A stretch of DNA of 64,000 nucleotides from Shumkonia mesophila (GTDB lineage Bacteria > Pseudomonadota > Alphaproteobacteria > Rhodospirillales > Shumkoniaceae): assembly GCF_026163695.1 (NCBI RefSeq), contig NZ_JAOTID010000003.1:124001-188000 (forward strand), read 5' to 3'. This document shows, piece after piece, positions 10,138-20,572 of this stretch. How positions within the stretch are numbered: position 1 is the first letter of the stretch; each line of letters begins with the position of its first letter. The translations under genes were made by a program, and so were the position numbers. The notes beneath the pieces were generated by a model, which had not been told where the DNA came from, made no database searches, and saw only the letters and a list, made by a program, of their open reading frames with translations.

Positions 10138-13100
10138 ATGTCGAATTTCTTTATCGATCGGCCGGTCTTTGCATGGGTGATCGCCATCACGATCATGCTG
10201 GCAGGGTTACTCGCCATCAACACATTGTCGATCTCGCAATATCCGCAGATCGCGCCAACCACGGTTCAGATCAGTGCATCCTATCCGGGCGCCGACGCCC
10301 AGACGGTCGAGAACTCGGTGACCAAGGTCATCGAGCAGGGCATGACCGGGATCGACAATCTTGACTATATGACCGCGACATCGACATCGACGGGATCGAC
10401 AAACCTCACGCTGACCTTCACCAGCGCGGCCGATCCGGACGTTGCGCAGATGCAGGTGCAGAATAAGTTGCAGCTCGTCACCTCGCAATTGCCGCAGATC
10501 GTGCAAAGTACCGGCCTGACCGTCACGAAATCGTCCACCGGCTTCCTGATGGTGATCGGCTTCGTGTCGACCGACGGCAAGATGACGTCGACGGATCTCG
10601 CCGACTATGTCGACAGCACATTGAACGACACGCTGCGGCGCATCGACGGCGTCGGCGAGACGCAATTGTTCGGGGGTGGCTATGCCATGCGGATCTGGCT
10701 CGATCCCGACAAGCTCGCCAAGTATGCGCTCATGCCGGGCGACGTGGCCACGGCGATCGAGGTGCAGAACACGCAGGTGTCCGCCGGCCAGCTCGGCGGT
10801 TTGCCGGCGCGCCAGGGCCAGCAGCTCAATGCCACAGTCACCGCGCGCAGTCGCCTTCAGACCCCCGAGCAGTTCCGGAACATCGTTCTGAAGAGCACGA
10901 CGGACGGGTCCATCGTCCGGCTGAACGACGTCGCTACCGTAGAACTCGGCGCGGAAAGCTATACCTCGGACGCTCGATATAATGGCCTGCCCGCCGCGGG
11001 GCTGGCCATCAGTCTTGCGACCGGCGCCAACGCCATCAGCACGGCGGAAGCCGTCCAGGCGGCGATCGGTCGACTGTCCGGCACACTTCCCACCGCGGTC
11101 GAGGTGGTCTACCCCTACGACACCACGCCCTTCGTCCGTCTGTCGATCGAGGAGGTGATGAAGACCTTGGCCGAGGCCGTCGGCCTCGTCTTCATCGTGA
11201 TGTTCGTATTCCTCCAGAACATCCGGGCGACGATCATTCCGACGATCGCCGTTCCCGTCGTGCTGCTCGGCACGTTTGCCGTCCTCGCTTCCGCCGGCTA
11301 TTCGATCAACATGCTGACCATGTTCGCCATGGTGCTTGCCATCGGTCTGCTGGTCGATGACGCGATCGTCGTGGTGGAGAATGTCGAGCGCGTCATGCAT
11401 GAAGAGGGGCTCTCTCCCAAGGAGGCGACGCGCAAATCCATGGGCGAGATTACCGGGGCCCTGGTCGGCATCGCCATCGCCCTGTCGGCAGTTTTCGTTC
11501 CCATGGCGTTTTTCGGCGGTTCGGTCGGCGTCATCTACCGTCAGTTTTCGGTGACCATCGTCTCGGCCATGCTGCTGTCGGTCGTCGTCGCGCTCGTGCT
11601 GACGCCGGCGCTCTGCGCGAGCATCCTCCGCCGGCCCGGCGACCATGCCGCAAAGCGCGGTCTGGCCGGCTGGTTCAATCGGACCTTCGATCGCGGCACG
11701 CTCGCCTATCGCGACGGCGTGCGCGGCGTCACAACGCGAGCCAAGCGGTTCCTTTTCGTCTTTCTGGCGATCGTCGTTGCCGTGGGATGGCTGTTTATGC
11801 GCCTGCCGAGTTCCTTCCTGCCGGACGAGGACCAGGGGATTCTGATGGCCAGCGTCCAGTTGCCCACCGGTGCGGCCCAGGAACGGACCGTGCGCGCGCT
11901 CGAGCAGGTGAAGGACCATTTCCTTACCAACGAGAAGGATGCCGTCGACGGCGTCTTCTCCATCGCCGGTTTTGGGTTCGGCGGACAAGGCCAGAATATC
12001 GGACTTGCCTTCATCAAGCTCAAGTCGTTCGACGAGCGCACGTCACCCGTGCTTTCGGCGGCGGCCGTCGCCGGCCGTGCCATGGGCGCGTTCTCGAAGA
12101 TCAGGGATGCCCAGGTCTTCGCATTGGCCCCGCCGGCGATTCAGGGCATGGGCAATTCCAACGGCTTCGATTTCTATCTGCAGGATGTCAACGGAGCCGG
12201 CCATGACAAGCTGATGGCGACGCGTAATCGTCTTCTGGCCCTGGCTGGACAGAGCAAGCTCCTGGCCAATACGCGCCCGAACGGACAAGAGGACACGCCG
12301 CAGTTTTCGGTCGAAATCGATCAGGAAAAAGCCAGCGCGCTGGGCGTCGGTCTGTCGGACATCAACACCACACTGTCGACGGCATGGGGCAGCGATTACG
12401 TCAACGATTTCATCGATCGTGGCCGCGTCAAGCCAGTCTATTTACAGGCCGACAAGAACTTTCGTATGCAGCCCAAGGATCTGGAACGATGGTACGTGCG
12501 CAATTCCAACGGCACCATGGTTCCGTTTTCGGCCTTCGCCTCGAGCCACTGGACCTTCGGTTCGCCGCGACTCGAACGCTATAACGGTTCGGCGGCTGTC
12601 GAGATTCAAGGTGAGGCGGCCGCCGGCGTCAGTTCAGGCGACGCCATGAACGAGATCGACAATCTCGCCAGCCAGTTGCCGAGCGGCTACGCCCATGAAT
12701 GGACGGGTCTGTCGTATCAGGAGCGCCTTTCCGGCAGCCAGGCCGCGTCACTCTATGCGATTTCGGTTCTGGTCGTGTTCCTTTGCCTTGCCGCCCTCTA
12801 CGAAAGCTGGTCGATTCCGTTCGCCGTCATGCTGTCCATTCCGATCGGCGTGCTCGGTGCACTGGCGGCCGCCTATCTCTTCGGTCAGACCAACGACGTT
12901 TACTTCAAGGTCGGCCTGCTGACGACGATCGGCCTGGCTGCCAAGAATGCCATTCTCATCGTCGAGTTCGCCGTCGCTCGGCAGGCTGCCGGCGAGGGCT
13001 TGGTCGAGGCGACCCTCGCGGCCGCCCGGCAGCGCTTGCGGCCGATCCTGATGACGTCGTTCGCCTTCATTCTCGGCGTCACTCCGCTGGCCATTGCAAG

Positions 13101-13296
13101 CGGAGCTGGCTCCGGTGCCCAGAACGCCATCGGCATCGGCGTCTTGGGTGGAATGATTGCCGCGACCGTTCTCGGCATATTTTTCGTGCCTTTGCTCTTC
13201 GTGACGGTGCGTCGCGTGTTCAAGAGCAAAGCCGTGGGGCAGGACGTCCCTCCCGAGCCAGAGCACGCCGCTACGCCCCACTCGCTCGAAGCCTGA
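10138..13296 (+). CDS. RND multidrug efflux pump (AcrB/MexB family, HAE1)
   Basis: A 1052-residue inner-membrane proton antiporter of normal HAE1 length. It begins '[17 protein letters not shown]' and has the proton-relay motif '[20 protein letters not shown]' with the Asp-Asp pair, the second-half relay '[13 protein letters not shown]' with the essential Lys, and the '[12 protein letters not shown]' periplasmic segment. All expected motifs look intact. It starts 8 bases after the adaptor stop. It exports hydrophobic and amphiphilic compounds from periplasm or membrane through the tripartite complex with its neighbours. Confidence 0.96.
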   Translation: MSNFFIDRPVFAWVIAITIMLAGLLAINTLSISQYPQIAPTTVQISASYPGADAQTVENSVTKVIEQGMTGIDNLDYMTATSTSTGSTNLTLTFTSAADPDVAQMQVQNKLQLVTSQLPQIVQSTGLTVTKSSTGFLMVIGFVSTDGKMTSTDLADYVDSTLNDTLRRIDGVGETQLFGGGYAMRIWLDPDKLAKYALMPGDVATAIEVQNTQVSAGQLGGLPARQGQQLNATVTARSRLQTPEQFRNIVLKSTTDGSIVRLNDVATVELGAESYTSDARYNGLPAAGLAISLATGANAISTAEAVQAAIGRLSGTLPTAVEVVYPYDTTPFVRLSIEEVMKTLAEAVGLVFIVMFVFLQNIRATIIPTIAVPVVLLGTFAVLASAGYSINMLTMFAMVLAIGLLVDDAIVVVENVERVMHEEGLSPKEATRKSMGEITGALVGIAIALSAVFVPMAFFGGSVGVIYRQFSVTIVSAMLLSVVVALVLTPALCASILRRPGDHAAKRGLAGWFNRTFDRGTLAYRDGVRGVTTRAKRFLFVFLAIVVAVGWLFMRLPSSFLPDEDQGILMASVQLPTGAAQERTVRALEQVKDHFLTNEKDAVDGVFSIAGFGFGGQGQNIGLAFIKLKSFDERTSPVLSAAAVAGRAMGAFSKIRDAQVFALAPPAIQGMGNSNGFDFYLQDVNGAGHDKLMATRNRLLALAGQSKLLANTRPNGQEDTPQFSVEIDQEKASALGVGLSDINTTLSTAWGSDYVNDFIDRGRVKPVYLQADKNFRMQPKDLERWYVRNSNGTMVPFSAFASSHWTFGSPRLERYNGSAAVEIQGEAAAGVSSGDAMNEIDNLASQLPSGYAHEWTGLSYQERLSGSQAASLYAISVLVVFLCLAALYESWSIPFAVMLSIPIGVLGALAAAYLFGQTNDVYFKVGLLTTIGLAAKNAILIVEFAVARQAAGEGLVEATLAAARQRLRPILMTSFAFILGVTPLAIASGAGSGAQNAIGIGVLGGMIAATVLGIFFVPLLFVTVRRVFKSKAVGQDVPPEPEHAATPHSLEA

Positions 13297-13331
13297 GGCG
13301 GGAACGAACAACCTTTTCAAGATGGATCACA

Positions 13332-14837
13332 ATGACAAGAATGACACCGGCAATCTCCTGGCTTTCCAAGATGCCCCAGACGGCCATAACCCTGTCGGCC
13401 GTCTTTTGGCTGGCCGCATGTTCGGTCGGTCCCGACTACCAGACGCCCGCCGTGTCGCTTCCCGCTCAGTGGGGCGAAGCGAAGTCGGTGAAATCGACGG
13501 AACCGCCTCAGTTGTCTCAATGGTGGCGCCGCCTCGACGATCCGACGTTGAACGCGCTTATCGAGGAGGCGGTGCAGAGCAATCTCGATGTGGCGAACGC
13601 CAAGGCGAAGATCCGCGAGGCGCGGGCCCAGTACCGTCAGGCTGGTGGAACGTTGTTGCCGTCGGTCGAGGGTTCCGGTTCCGTGACACGCGCCAAAAAC
13701 GGATTGAGCACCAGCACCAACAGCCGGCCGTATAACCAGTTCCAGGCCGGACTGGACGCCAGTTGGGAACTGGACCTGTTCGGCGCCAATCGCCGAAGTG
13801 TCGAGGCCGCCGGTTATGGCATGGATGCGGCCGAAGAGGAGCTTCGCTCCACGCTTTTGACCCTGGTCGGTGACATCGCTTCCAATTACGCTGCGGCGCG
13901 CGGTTATCAGGCGCGGATAGACCTCGCCAAGCGCACTGCGGCTTCGCAACGCGAAACGGCGGGGTTGACCCGCGACAAGTTCGAGGCAGGGGCTTCGTCC
14001 GCCGTCGATGTCGCCAACGCCGCCGGGCAGGCGAGCAGCACGGAAGCCGATATTCCGACGCTCGAGTCAGGCTATGCGGAAGCCGTTCATCGTCTTGGCG
14101 TGCTTACCGGGCGGGTGCCGGCCGCGCTGGTCGAGCGATTGGCGCGTGTTGCCCCCATTCCATCGCCGCGCCTCCCCATCCCGACGGGGGTTCCCGCTGA
14201 TATTCTGTTGTCGCGGCCGGACGTCCGTCTGGCCGAGCGCCACCTTGCCCAATACACCGCCTTGATTGGTCAGGCGGAGGCCGCCCGCTATCCCAGCATC
14301 AGTCTGGTTGGAAGTGTCGCCACATCCAGTACGCGAATCGGTGACTTGGCCAAAAACTCGTCAATCAGCTGGTCGTTCGGTCCGAGCCTCAATGTCCCGA
14401 TCTTCAATGGCGGACAATTGAAGGCTGCCGTCGACATCGCCGAGGCTCAGCGCGATCAATACTATCTCGCCTTCCGCTCGTCCGTCCTCACCGCCCTCGA
14501 GGATGTGGAAAACGCGACCATCGCGCTCGCCCAGGAGCGCATCAGGGAGGAGAAATTGGCCTCGTCCGTGACCGCCTACCGGGAGGCGGCAACCTTGGCG
14601 CGCTCGCTTTACCAGACCGGTTCGTCAAGCTTTTTCGACCAGCTTGACGCGGAGCGTTCGCTTTACTCGGCCGAGGATTCCTTCATCCAAAGTCGCATTG
14701 CGATCGCCAATGATTACATCGCCCTCAACAAGGCGCTCGGCGGCGGTTGGGATGGCGTGATCGACGCCTCGACGCCGGAGATCGTCGACACCGATACCGG
14801 CCCGCATGCCGCCGCAACCGACAACTCGAAACCGTAA
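13332..14837 (+). CDS. outer-membrane efflux lipoprotein (NodT/OprM family)
   Basis: A 501-residue TolC-like channel. The ATG at 13332 gives a signal peptide ending in a good lipobox, LAAC with Cys30, followed by 'SVGPDYQTPA', the NodT/OprM hallmark. Two repeats of the outer-membrane efflux domain follow ('WWRRLDDPTLNALIEEAVQS', 'WELDLFGANRRSVEAA', 'PSLNVPIFNGGQLKAAVDIA'). It would trimerise as the exit duct for the RND pump. As the only outer-membrane protein in the operon, it may also serve the MacAB pair. The stop overlaps the next start (TAATG). Confidence 0.94.
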   Translation: MTRMTPAISWLSKMPQTAITLSAVFWLAACSVGPDYQTPAVSLPAQWGEAKSVKSTEPPQLSQWWRRLDDPTLNALIEEAVQSNLDVANAKAKIREARAQYRQAGGTLLPSVEGSGSVTRAKNGLSTSTNSRPYNQFQAGLDASWELDLFGANRRSVEAAGYGMDAAEEELRSTLLTLVGDIASNYAAARGYQARIDLAKRTAASQRETAGLTRDKFEAGASSAVDVANAAGQASSTEADIPTLESGYAEAVHRLGVLTGRVPAALVERLARVAPIPSPRLPIPTGVPADILLSRPDVRLAERHLAQYTALIGQAEAARYPSISLVGSVATSSTRIGDLAKNSSISWSFGPSLNVPIFNGGQLKAAVDIAEAQRDQYYLAFRSSVLTALEDVENATIALAQERIREEKLASSVTAYREAATLARSLYQTGSSSFFDQLDAERSLYSAEDSFIQSRIAIANDYIALNKALGGGWDGVIDASTPEIVDTDTGPHAAATDNSKP

Positions 14838-16069
14838 TGCCATCAACTGCCCCGCATGCGGTTGCCAGGCAAACGCCTGTCAATATTGCGCGATTGACCC
14901 TGGTCCTCGGCGCCCTGACGGCGTTCGCGCCGTTCGCAACGGATATGTATCTGGCGAGCTTTCCCGCATTGGCGGCAAGCTTCCACGCGGACTCGGGTCA
15001 AGTGCAGCTCGGGTTGTCGCTGTTTTTCGTCGGCTTGGCGGTCGGCCAGTTATTCTATGGTCCCCTGATCGATCGTTACGGCCGGAAATTGCCGTTGCTG
15101 GCCGGTACGGCCTTCTTTGCGGCGACCTCCTTCCTCATCGTCTTCGCGCCGGATATCGAAAGTTTCATCGCGCTGCGCCTGCTCCAGGCGATCGGCGGAT
15201 GTGCCGGCATGATCGTCAGCCGGGCCATCATCACCGACCTGTTCGACGAGCGCGAGACGGCCCGCATTCTATCGCTGATGATGACGGTCCAAGGGCTTGC
15301 TCCCATCCTGGCGCCGGTTTTGGGGGGCTACATTCTCACCTTTGCCGACTGGCGGGCCATTTTCCTGTTCCTGGCGGTGTTCGGGGCGATCTGTTTCGCG
15401 GCCGCGTCGGCCCTGCTTCCGGAAACTCTGCCACGCCAAAAACGCCAGCGGATGAACCTCGTCGGTGTCCTGACGATCTATGTCCATCTGTTGGGGCAGC
15501 GCCGGTTCATCGCGCCGACGCTTGTCGGGAGCCTTTCCCTCGGCAGCATTTTCGCCTTCATCAGCGGCTCTCCCTTCGTGTTCATGGAAATCCACCAGAT
15601 CAGCCCGCAACACTACGGCTGGCTGTTCGGCGCCAATGCGTTCGGCATGATCGTCGCCGCGCAACTGAACCGCTTTCTGCTGAACCGCCTGTCGCCGTCG
15701 AAGGTGCTGGCCGGCGCGCTTGGCGTCCAGATTGTCGCCATTTTCGTTGCGCTCGTCACGCTGACGAGCGGGTCGCTCTTCGTCTTGCTGAGCCCGCTTT
15801 GGATCAGCCTGGCGACCATTCCGTTGGTTGCCGCCAATGCCACGGCGCTTGGCATGGCTGCCAGCGGAAAACATGCCGGCAGCGCGTCCGCGCTGGTCGG
15901 TGTGCTGCAATTCGGCGTGGCCGGCATTGTCAGTGCGCTCGTTGGCGTGCTGCATGACGGCACGGCCCTGCCGATGGTCGGTACAATCTTCGCCTGCGGT
16001 TTGCTGGCCGGGGGGGTGCTGTTCCTCGGGCGGCGACGGGCGGGATCAAGGGGGGCGGGAACCCGATGA
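14837..16069 (+). CDS. MFS drug-resistance transporter (Bcr/CflA family)
   Basis: A 410-residue twelve-helix transporter. It has 'FATDMYLASFPALAASF' in helix 1 with the Asp characteristic of the Bcr/CflA subfamily, the motif A-like 'GPLIDRYGRKLPLL', and helix 5 'LAPILAPVLGGYI'. It would pump compounds from cytoplasm to periplasm. It sits between the outer-membrane channel and MacA, overlapping both (TAATG before, ATGA after), so it is built into the operon. It could feed substrates into the periplasm for capture by the tripartite pumps. Confidence 0.92.
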   Translation: MPSTAPHAVARQTPVNIARLTLVLGALTAFAPFATDMYLASFPALAASFHADSGQVQLGLSLFFVGLAVGQLFYGPLIDRYGRKLPLLAGTAFFAATSFLIVFAPDIESFIALRLLQAIGGCAGMIVSRAIITDLFDERETARILSLMMTVQGLAPILAPVLGGYILTFADWRAIFLFLAVFGAICFAAASALLPETLPRQKRQRMNLVGVLTIYVHLLGQRRFIAPTLVGSLSLGSIFAFISGSPFVFMEIHQISPQHYGWLFGANAFGMIVAAQLNRFLLNRLSPSKVLAGALGVQIVAIFVALVTLTSGSLFVLLSPLWISLATIPLVAANATALGMAASGKHAGSASALVGVLQFGVAGIVSALVGVLHDGTALPMVGTIFACGLLAGGVLFLGRRRAGSRGAGTR

Positions 16070-17286
16070 AACGACGCCTCATCCTGATGGTTGCGATGTC
16101 TCTCATCGCGGTCGCGGCGGGTTTTGCCGTCAAGGCGAAATTTCTCGGCCCCCCGGACGTCACCATGATGACGGCCCCGGTTGCGACGGGCAACGTCGAG
16201 GAAACCGTGCTGACAAGCGGTACGTTGAAGCCGGTCAAGCTCGTTGCCGTCGGGGCTCAGGTCTCGGGGCGCATCACGTCGCTGAAGGTCTCTCTCGGTC
16301 AGAAAGTCGGGAAGAACGATCTGGTTGCCGAGATCGATTCCGTCACGCAGCAGAATTCGCTCCGTACGGCAAAGGCCGATCTTTCCAATGTCCTCGCCCA
16401 ACGCGAGGAAAAGAAAGCGACGTTGGCTCATGCCGAATCGACGTTGGCCCGCCAGAAGAGGATGGTTGCGCAGAAGGCCGTGTCGCAGGCGGACTTTGAA
16501 ACTGCGGACGCCGAAGTCAAAACCACGCGCGCCCAGATCGAGGCGCTCGATGCGCAGATCATCGAGGCGGAAGTGGCGGTCGAGACCGCGCAGGCAAATC
16601 TCGGCTACACGCGCATCACGGCGCCTATCGACGGTACGGTGCTGGCCATCGTCAGCCAGGAAGGGCAGACGGTGAACGCCGCGCAATCGGCGCCGACCAT
16701 CGTCGTTCTCGGTCAGCTCGACACGATGACGGTCCTGGCCGAGATTTCAGAGGCCGACGTCACCAAGGTGAAGCCCGGACAACCGGTTTATTTTACCATC
16801 CTCGGTGATCCCGACTGCCGGTACGAGGCAACCCTCGATTCCATCGAGCCGGCGCCGGAGTCCATCACCAGCGACAGCAGCATCACGTCGTCGTCGAGTT
16901 CGTCGAGCAGCGGTTCGTCGTCCTCTTCCTCGTCGTCGGCCATCTATTACAACGGCCATTTTAACGTTCCGAACCCGGATGGACGGCTGCGGACCTACAT
17001 GACCGCCGAGGTCCACATCATCCTCGGCGAGGCGAAAGGGGTTATGACGATCCCGGCGGCGGCGCTTGGCGATAAGGATCGCGACGGGAAATACGTTGTG
17101 CAGGTCGTCGATCAGAAGGGGCAAATTTCATCGCGCAAGATCGAAGTCGGGCTCAACAACAAGATGGCCGCCGAGGTCCTTTCCGGCCTGAGGGAGGGCG
17201 AGCGCGTCGTCACGGGCCGGATCTCTCCCGAAACGCAGACGGCCACGAAACGCGATGCCGGCGGTCCGCCGCCGATGGGGTTGTAG
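16066..17286 (+). CDS. MacA-type periplasmic adaptor
   Basis: A 406-residue adaptor with an N-terminal anchor ([18 protein letters not shown]), barrel-sandwich motifs ('[20 protein letters not shown]'), a coiled-coil hairpin ('[20 protein letters not shown]') and '[18 protein letters not shown]'. A serine-rich stretch (about residues 265-290) precedes '[20 protein letters not shown]'. A flexible Ser-rich linker here is common in alphaproteobacterial MacA proteins. It starts inside the MFS stop (ATGA) and precedes macB by 4 bases. It should form a tripartite pump with MacB and the NodT-type channel. Confidence 0.93.
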   Translation: MKRRLILMVAMSLIAVAAGFAVKAKFLGPPDVTMMTAPVATGNVEETVLTSGTLKPVKLVAVGAQVSGRITSLKVSLGQKVGKNDLVAEIDSVTQQNSLRTAKADLSNVLAQREEKKATLAHAESTLARQKRMVAQKAVSQADFETADAEVKTTRAQIEALDAQIIEAEVAVETAQANLGYTRITAPIDGTVLAIVSQEGQTVNAAQSAPTIVVLGQLDTMTVLAEISEADVTKVKPGQPVYFTILGDPDCRYEATLDSIEPAPESITSDSSITSSSSSSSSGSSSSSSSSAIYYNGHFNVPNPDGRLRTYMTAEVHIILGEAKGVMTIPAAALGDKDRDGKYVVQVVDQKGQISSRKIEVGLNNKMAAEVLSGLREGERVVTGRISPETQTATKRDAGGPPPMGL

Positions 17287-17290
17287 GCCG

Positions 17291-19249
17291 ATGACGGCTC
17301 CCCTGATCGCGCTTAGCGGATTGCGGCGGGAGTTTCCGGCTGGCGAAGGGGCGATCACCGTCCTCAAGGACATCGATCTCATCATCGAGGCCGGCGAAAT
17401 GGTCGCCATCGTCGGGGCTTCCGGTTCCGGAAAGTCCACCCTGATGAACATCCTCGGCGGCCTCGACCGACCGAGTGCCGGCAGTTATCGGATTTCCGGC
17501 CGGGAAACAGCGTCCCTCGATGCCGACGAATTGGCCGAACTGCGCCGCGCGCATTTCGGGTTCATCTTCCAGCGCTACCATTTGCTGTCGGAACTGACGG
17601 CGATCGAGAATGTCGAGGTTCCGGCGATCTACGCCGGTCAAACGCCGCACGACCGCGAAGTTCGGGCAGCCGGCCTGCTGGGGCGGCTTGGCATGACGGA
17701 TCGCACCGGTCACAGGCCGGGCCAGCTCTCGGGCGGCCAGCAGCAGCGCGTCTCGATCGCGCGGGCGCTGATGAACGGCGCCAATGTCATCCTTGCCGAC
17801 GAGCCGACGGGCGCCCTTGACACCCGCAGCGGGGAGGAGGTGCTGCGTATCCTTGAGGAACTGCACGCCAACGGAAAGACCGTCATCATCGTCACGCACG
17901 ACATGACGGTGGCGGCCCGCGCCCGGCGGATCATCGAGATCAGCGATGGGCAAGTCGTCTCCGATCGGAAGATGCGCGACGTTCCGGGAGGGAAGGCCGA
18001 TCCGCCAACGGGCGCCGCCAACACGCAGACGGGTTCTTGGAGCGGGATGTTGGACCGTTTCCGGGAAGCCTTCCGAATGGCGCTTCGCGCCATGATGGCC
18101 CATCGGCTCAGGACTTTTCTGACGATGCTCGGCATCATTATCGGCATCGCCTCCGTAGTGTGCGTGGTGGCTCTTGGCGAAGGGTCGCGGCAGAAGGTGC
18201 TTTCCAATATCAGCAGTCTGGGCACCAACACTCTGGAGATTTTTCCAGGCAAGGATTTCGGCGACATGCGATCGGGAAAGATCAGGACGCTTGTCGTTTC
18301 CGATGCCGATGCCCTGGCCCGGCAACCCTATGTCGCGGCGGTGACGCCGACGGTCTCGACCAGCAGCACGGTTCGCTTCGGGTCGAAGGAAGCCAACGCC
18401 CTCGTCAACGGTGTCGGCGAACAGTATTTCAAGGCGAAGGGGGCAACGCTCGCCGACGGCCGGTTCTTCGATGCCGACGGCCTGCGGACCCGGGCACAAG
18501 ACGTCGTCATCGACGAGAACACGCGCAAGACCCTGTTTTCCGGCCTGAACGGAAGCCCGGTGGGACGGGTCATCCTCGTCGGGGCCGTTCCGTGTCGGGT
18601 CGTCGGGGTCATCCAGCCGCAGCAGGGCGGCTTCGGCTCCAGCGAAAATCTATCGCTTTATCTGCCCTATACGACCGTGCAGACGCGCTTTTTGGGCGAC
18701 TCCTCGTTGCGCAGCATTACCGTGCGCGTCAGCGACGACACTTCCACTGACCTGGCCGAGCAGGCGGTCGCGCAATTCCTGACCCGGCGCCACGGAACCA
18801 GGGACTTCTTCATCCTCAACACCGACGACATCCGCCAGGCCATCACCAGCACGACCCAAACCATGACCCTGCTGATCGCGGCCATCGCCGTCATTTCGCT
18901 GGTGGTCGGGGGTATCGGGGTCATGAACATCATGCTGGTATCGGTCTCCGAGCGCATCAACGAGATCGGCGTTCGCATGGCGGTCGGGGCCCGTCAAAGC
19001 GATATCTTGCAACAATTCCTGATCGAGGCCGTGCTGGTCTGCCTGATCGGAGGCTTGTTTGGAATTGGCTTCGCTCTCGGCTTCGGCGTGATTTTCAGTG
19101 TCCTCGATTCGGGGTTCAGCCTCGTCTATTCGATGACCTCGATCATCGCCGCCTTCCTGTGTTCCAGCCTGATCGGCATTGTTTTTGGCTATCTGCCCGC
19201 GCGCAACGCATCGCGGCTCGACCCCGTTGCCGCACTATCCAGAGACTAG
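17291..19249 (+). CDS. macB: MacB-type ABC exporter (ATPase-permease fusion)
   Basis: A 652-residue protein of normal MacB length. The ATPase is N-terminal (Walker [10 protein letters not shown] at 42-50, [15 protein letters not shown], Walker [13 protein letters not shown]). Then comes the first membrane helix within '[20 protein letters not shown]', a large periplasmic domain, and three C-terminal helices with the FtsX-like '[20 protein letters not shown]'. MacB works as a mechanotransmitting dimer that drives outward movement of substrates such as macrolides or peptides through MacA and an outer-membrane channel. Last gene of the efflux operon. Confidence 0.95.
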   Translation: MTAPLIALSGLRREFPAGEGAITVLKDIDLIIEAGEMVAIVGASGSGKSTLMNILGGLDRPSAGSYRISGRETASLDADELAELRRAHFGFIFQRYHLLSELTAIENVEVPAIYAGQTPHDREVRAAGLLGRLGMTDRTGHRPGQLSGGQQQRVSIARALMNGANVILADEPTGALDTRSGEEVLRILEELHANGKTVIIVTHDMTVAARARRIIEISDGQVVSDRKMRDVPGGKADPPTGAANTQTGSWSGMLDRFREAFRMALRAMMAHRLRTFLTMLGIIIGIASVVCVVALGEGSRQKVLSNISSLGTNTLEIFPGKDFGDMRSGKIRTLVVSDADALARQPYVAAVTPTVSTSSTVRFGSKEANALVNGVGEQYFKAKGATLADGRFFDADGLRTRAQDVVIDENTRKTLFSGLNGSPVGRVILVGAVPCRVVGVIQPQQGGFGSSENLSLYLPYTTVQTRFLGDSSLRSITVRVSDDTSTDLAEQAVAQFLTRRHGTRDFFILNTDDIRQAITSTTQTMTLLIAAIAVISLVVGGIGVMNIMLVSVSERINEIGVRMAVGARQSDILQQFLIEAVLVCLIGGLFGIGFALGFGVIFSVLDSGFSLVYSMTSIIAAFLCSSLIGIVFGYLPARNASRLDPVAALSRD

Positions 19250-19386
19250 CCCAATCTATTCATACTCTAGGCTAGGAGCCTCCCTAAGGGGCCGCGCACG
19301 AAAGCTACGGATCTGCCGTCGCACGGGCTACCTAAGAGCGGCGCAACTCTCCCCGGTCATGCCAAGGTCATCCCCGCGGCCAGATT

Positions 19387-19418
19387 AAAGCTCGTAACCC
19401 CACCCGGTTGCGGGCTTT
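19387..19418. terminator. bidirectional terminator hairpin between convergent macB and lacI-type gene
   Basis: A 13-bp stem (left arm 19387-19399, right arm GGTTGCGGGCTTT at 19406-19418, two G-U pairs) with a CCACCC loop. On the plus strand it is followed by a T-rich stretch (CGATTTATCTT), and the stem ends carry AAA/TTT. The rest of the 214-base gap 19250-19463 shows no gene. Confidence 0.6.
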
Positions 19419-19463
19419 CGATTTATCTTGGCAGAAATGCCCGCCCGATGGGTGCAAACCGCC

Positions 19464-20456
19464 TCAGCCGCTTGACGCGCGTACCACCAGGCTGGGACGG
19501 ATGCGAACGCGGGCGGCGGGCCCGGATGTGCCCTCGATGCGGGCGAACAGCCTACGGGCCCCTTCGGTGCCGATATCGCGCAGCGGTTGGTGGACGGTGG
19601 TAATGGCCGGTTCGATGAAGCGACAAAGCTCGATGTCGTCAAAGCCGGTGACGGCGATATCCCCGGGGACGTCGAGCCCACGGGCGCGGAGCGTGCGGAT
19701 GACGCCTGCCGCAATCAGGTCGTTGCCGCAGACCACCGCATCCGGCGGCAATCCGTCGGCCAGGATCCGGTCGGCGGCCTGTTCTCCCCATTCGACGGTG
19801 AACTCGCCCAGCAATACCCGGTCGGCCGATGGAAGATCCCATTCCCGCACGTACTCGCGATAGGCTTCCAGGCGTTCGCGCGCCGTCGAAACCGTCTGCT
19901 GGGCGCCGACGAAGGCAAGTCGGCGGTGCGCCTTGCCCGCCAGATGGTCGATGATGGCGACGATCCCGGCCCGGTTGTCGACGCAGACCTGGTCCATGGC
20001 GATGCCCCGGATGCTGCGGTCGAGAGAAACCACCGGCACCTCCCGCAACGCCTCACGCACCGTTTCGGCGCTGCCTTTCTCGTCGCAGGGGATGAGGATG
20101 ATGCCCTCGACCTGCCGGGAAAGAAGGGCGCGCATCCGCCTTTTCTCGATGTCGGCGTCGTCCGCCGAATCGCAGAGCAACAGTTCGTATCCCTGGGCCT
20201 GGGCGCTCTCCTCGATTGTTTGGACCAGGGCGATGAAATAGGGATTGGCGATCCGCGGAATGACCATTCCCAGCGTGCGCGTCGCCTGCCGGCGCAGCGC
20301 GCTCGCCAGATAGTTGGTTCGATATCCCAACTTCTCGGCGGCGGTCAGAACGGCAGCCTTGGTGTCGTCGGAGACCCGCCGGGCCCCCGTCAGAACCCTG
20401 GAGACCGACGCGATCGACACACCGGCTTCCCGTGCGACGTCCCTGATTTTCGCCAT
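19464..20456 (-). CDS. LacI-family transcriptional regulator
   Basis: A 330-residue repressor: LacI HTH at residues 1-20 (MAKIRDVAREAGVSIASVSR) with the hinge helix 'YLASALRRQATRTLGMVIP', then a periplasmic-binding-protein-like effector domain ('NPYFIALVQTIEESAQAQGY', 'DAVVCGNDLIAAGVIRTLRA', 'VTGFDDIELCRFIEP'). It is divergent from the binding protein/nucleosidase operon at 20573, and a perfect LacI-type palindrome lies in the shared region. The natural ligand is probably a nucleoside, a ribose derivative or a similar sugar; this rests on context only. Confidence 0.92.
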   Translation of the reverse strand: MAKIRDVAREAGVSIASVSRVLTGARRVSDDTKAAVLTAAEKLGYRTNYLASALRRQATRTLGMVIPRIANPYFIALVQTIEESAQAQGYELLLCDSADDADIEKRRMRALLSRQVEGIILIPCDEKGSAETVREALREVPVVSLDRSIRGIAMDQVCVDNRAGIVAIIDHLAGKAHRRLAFVGAQQTVSTARERLEAYREYVREWDLPSADRVLLGEFTVEWGEQAADRILADGLPPDAVVCGNDLIAAGVIRTLRARGLDVPGDIAVTGFDDIELCRFIEPAITTVHQPLRDIGTEGARRLFARIEGTSGPAARVRIRPSLVVRASSG

Positions 20457-20523
20457 GGTGCCGGGAATTCCCTCGTCTCCACATAGACGGTGCCAAACCG
20501 ATCCGGATGTATTATTATCACGC

Positions 20524-20541
20524 TTGGAAAACGTTTTCCAA
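20524..20541. promoter_or_regulatory. perfect 18-bp LacI-family operator
   Basis: TTGGAAAACGTTTTCCAA is a perfect palindrome with the central CpG typical of LacI/PurR-type operators. It sits 32 bases upstream of the binding-protein start codon and just after a TATTAT -10-like element at 20510-20515, so a bound repressor would block transcription start. Confidence 0.85.
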
Positions 20542-20572
20542 CCAAAGGACGGCGCAAAAGCAGGAGGCGCTC

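Noticed and set aside
10207-11988. Minus-strand open frame of about 590 codons inside the RND pump gene
   Set aside because: The sense strand encodes an intact AcrB-family pump with all key residues, so the antisense frame is a by-product of GC-rich codons.
16870-16940. Serine-codon run in macA as a phase-variable microsatellite
   Set aside because: The run mixes TCG, TCC, TCT, AGT, AGC and a glycine codon, so there is no uniform repeat unit for slippage. A Ser-rich linker is common at this place in related MacA proteins.
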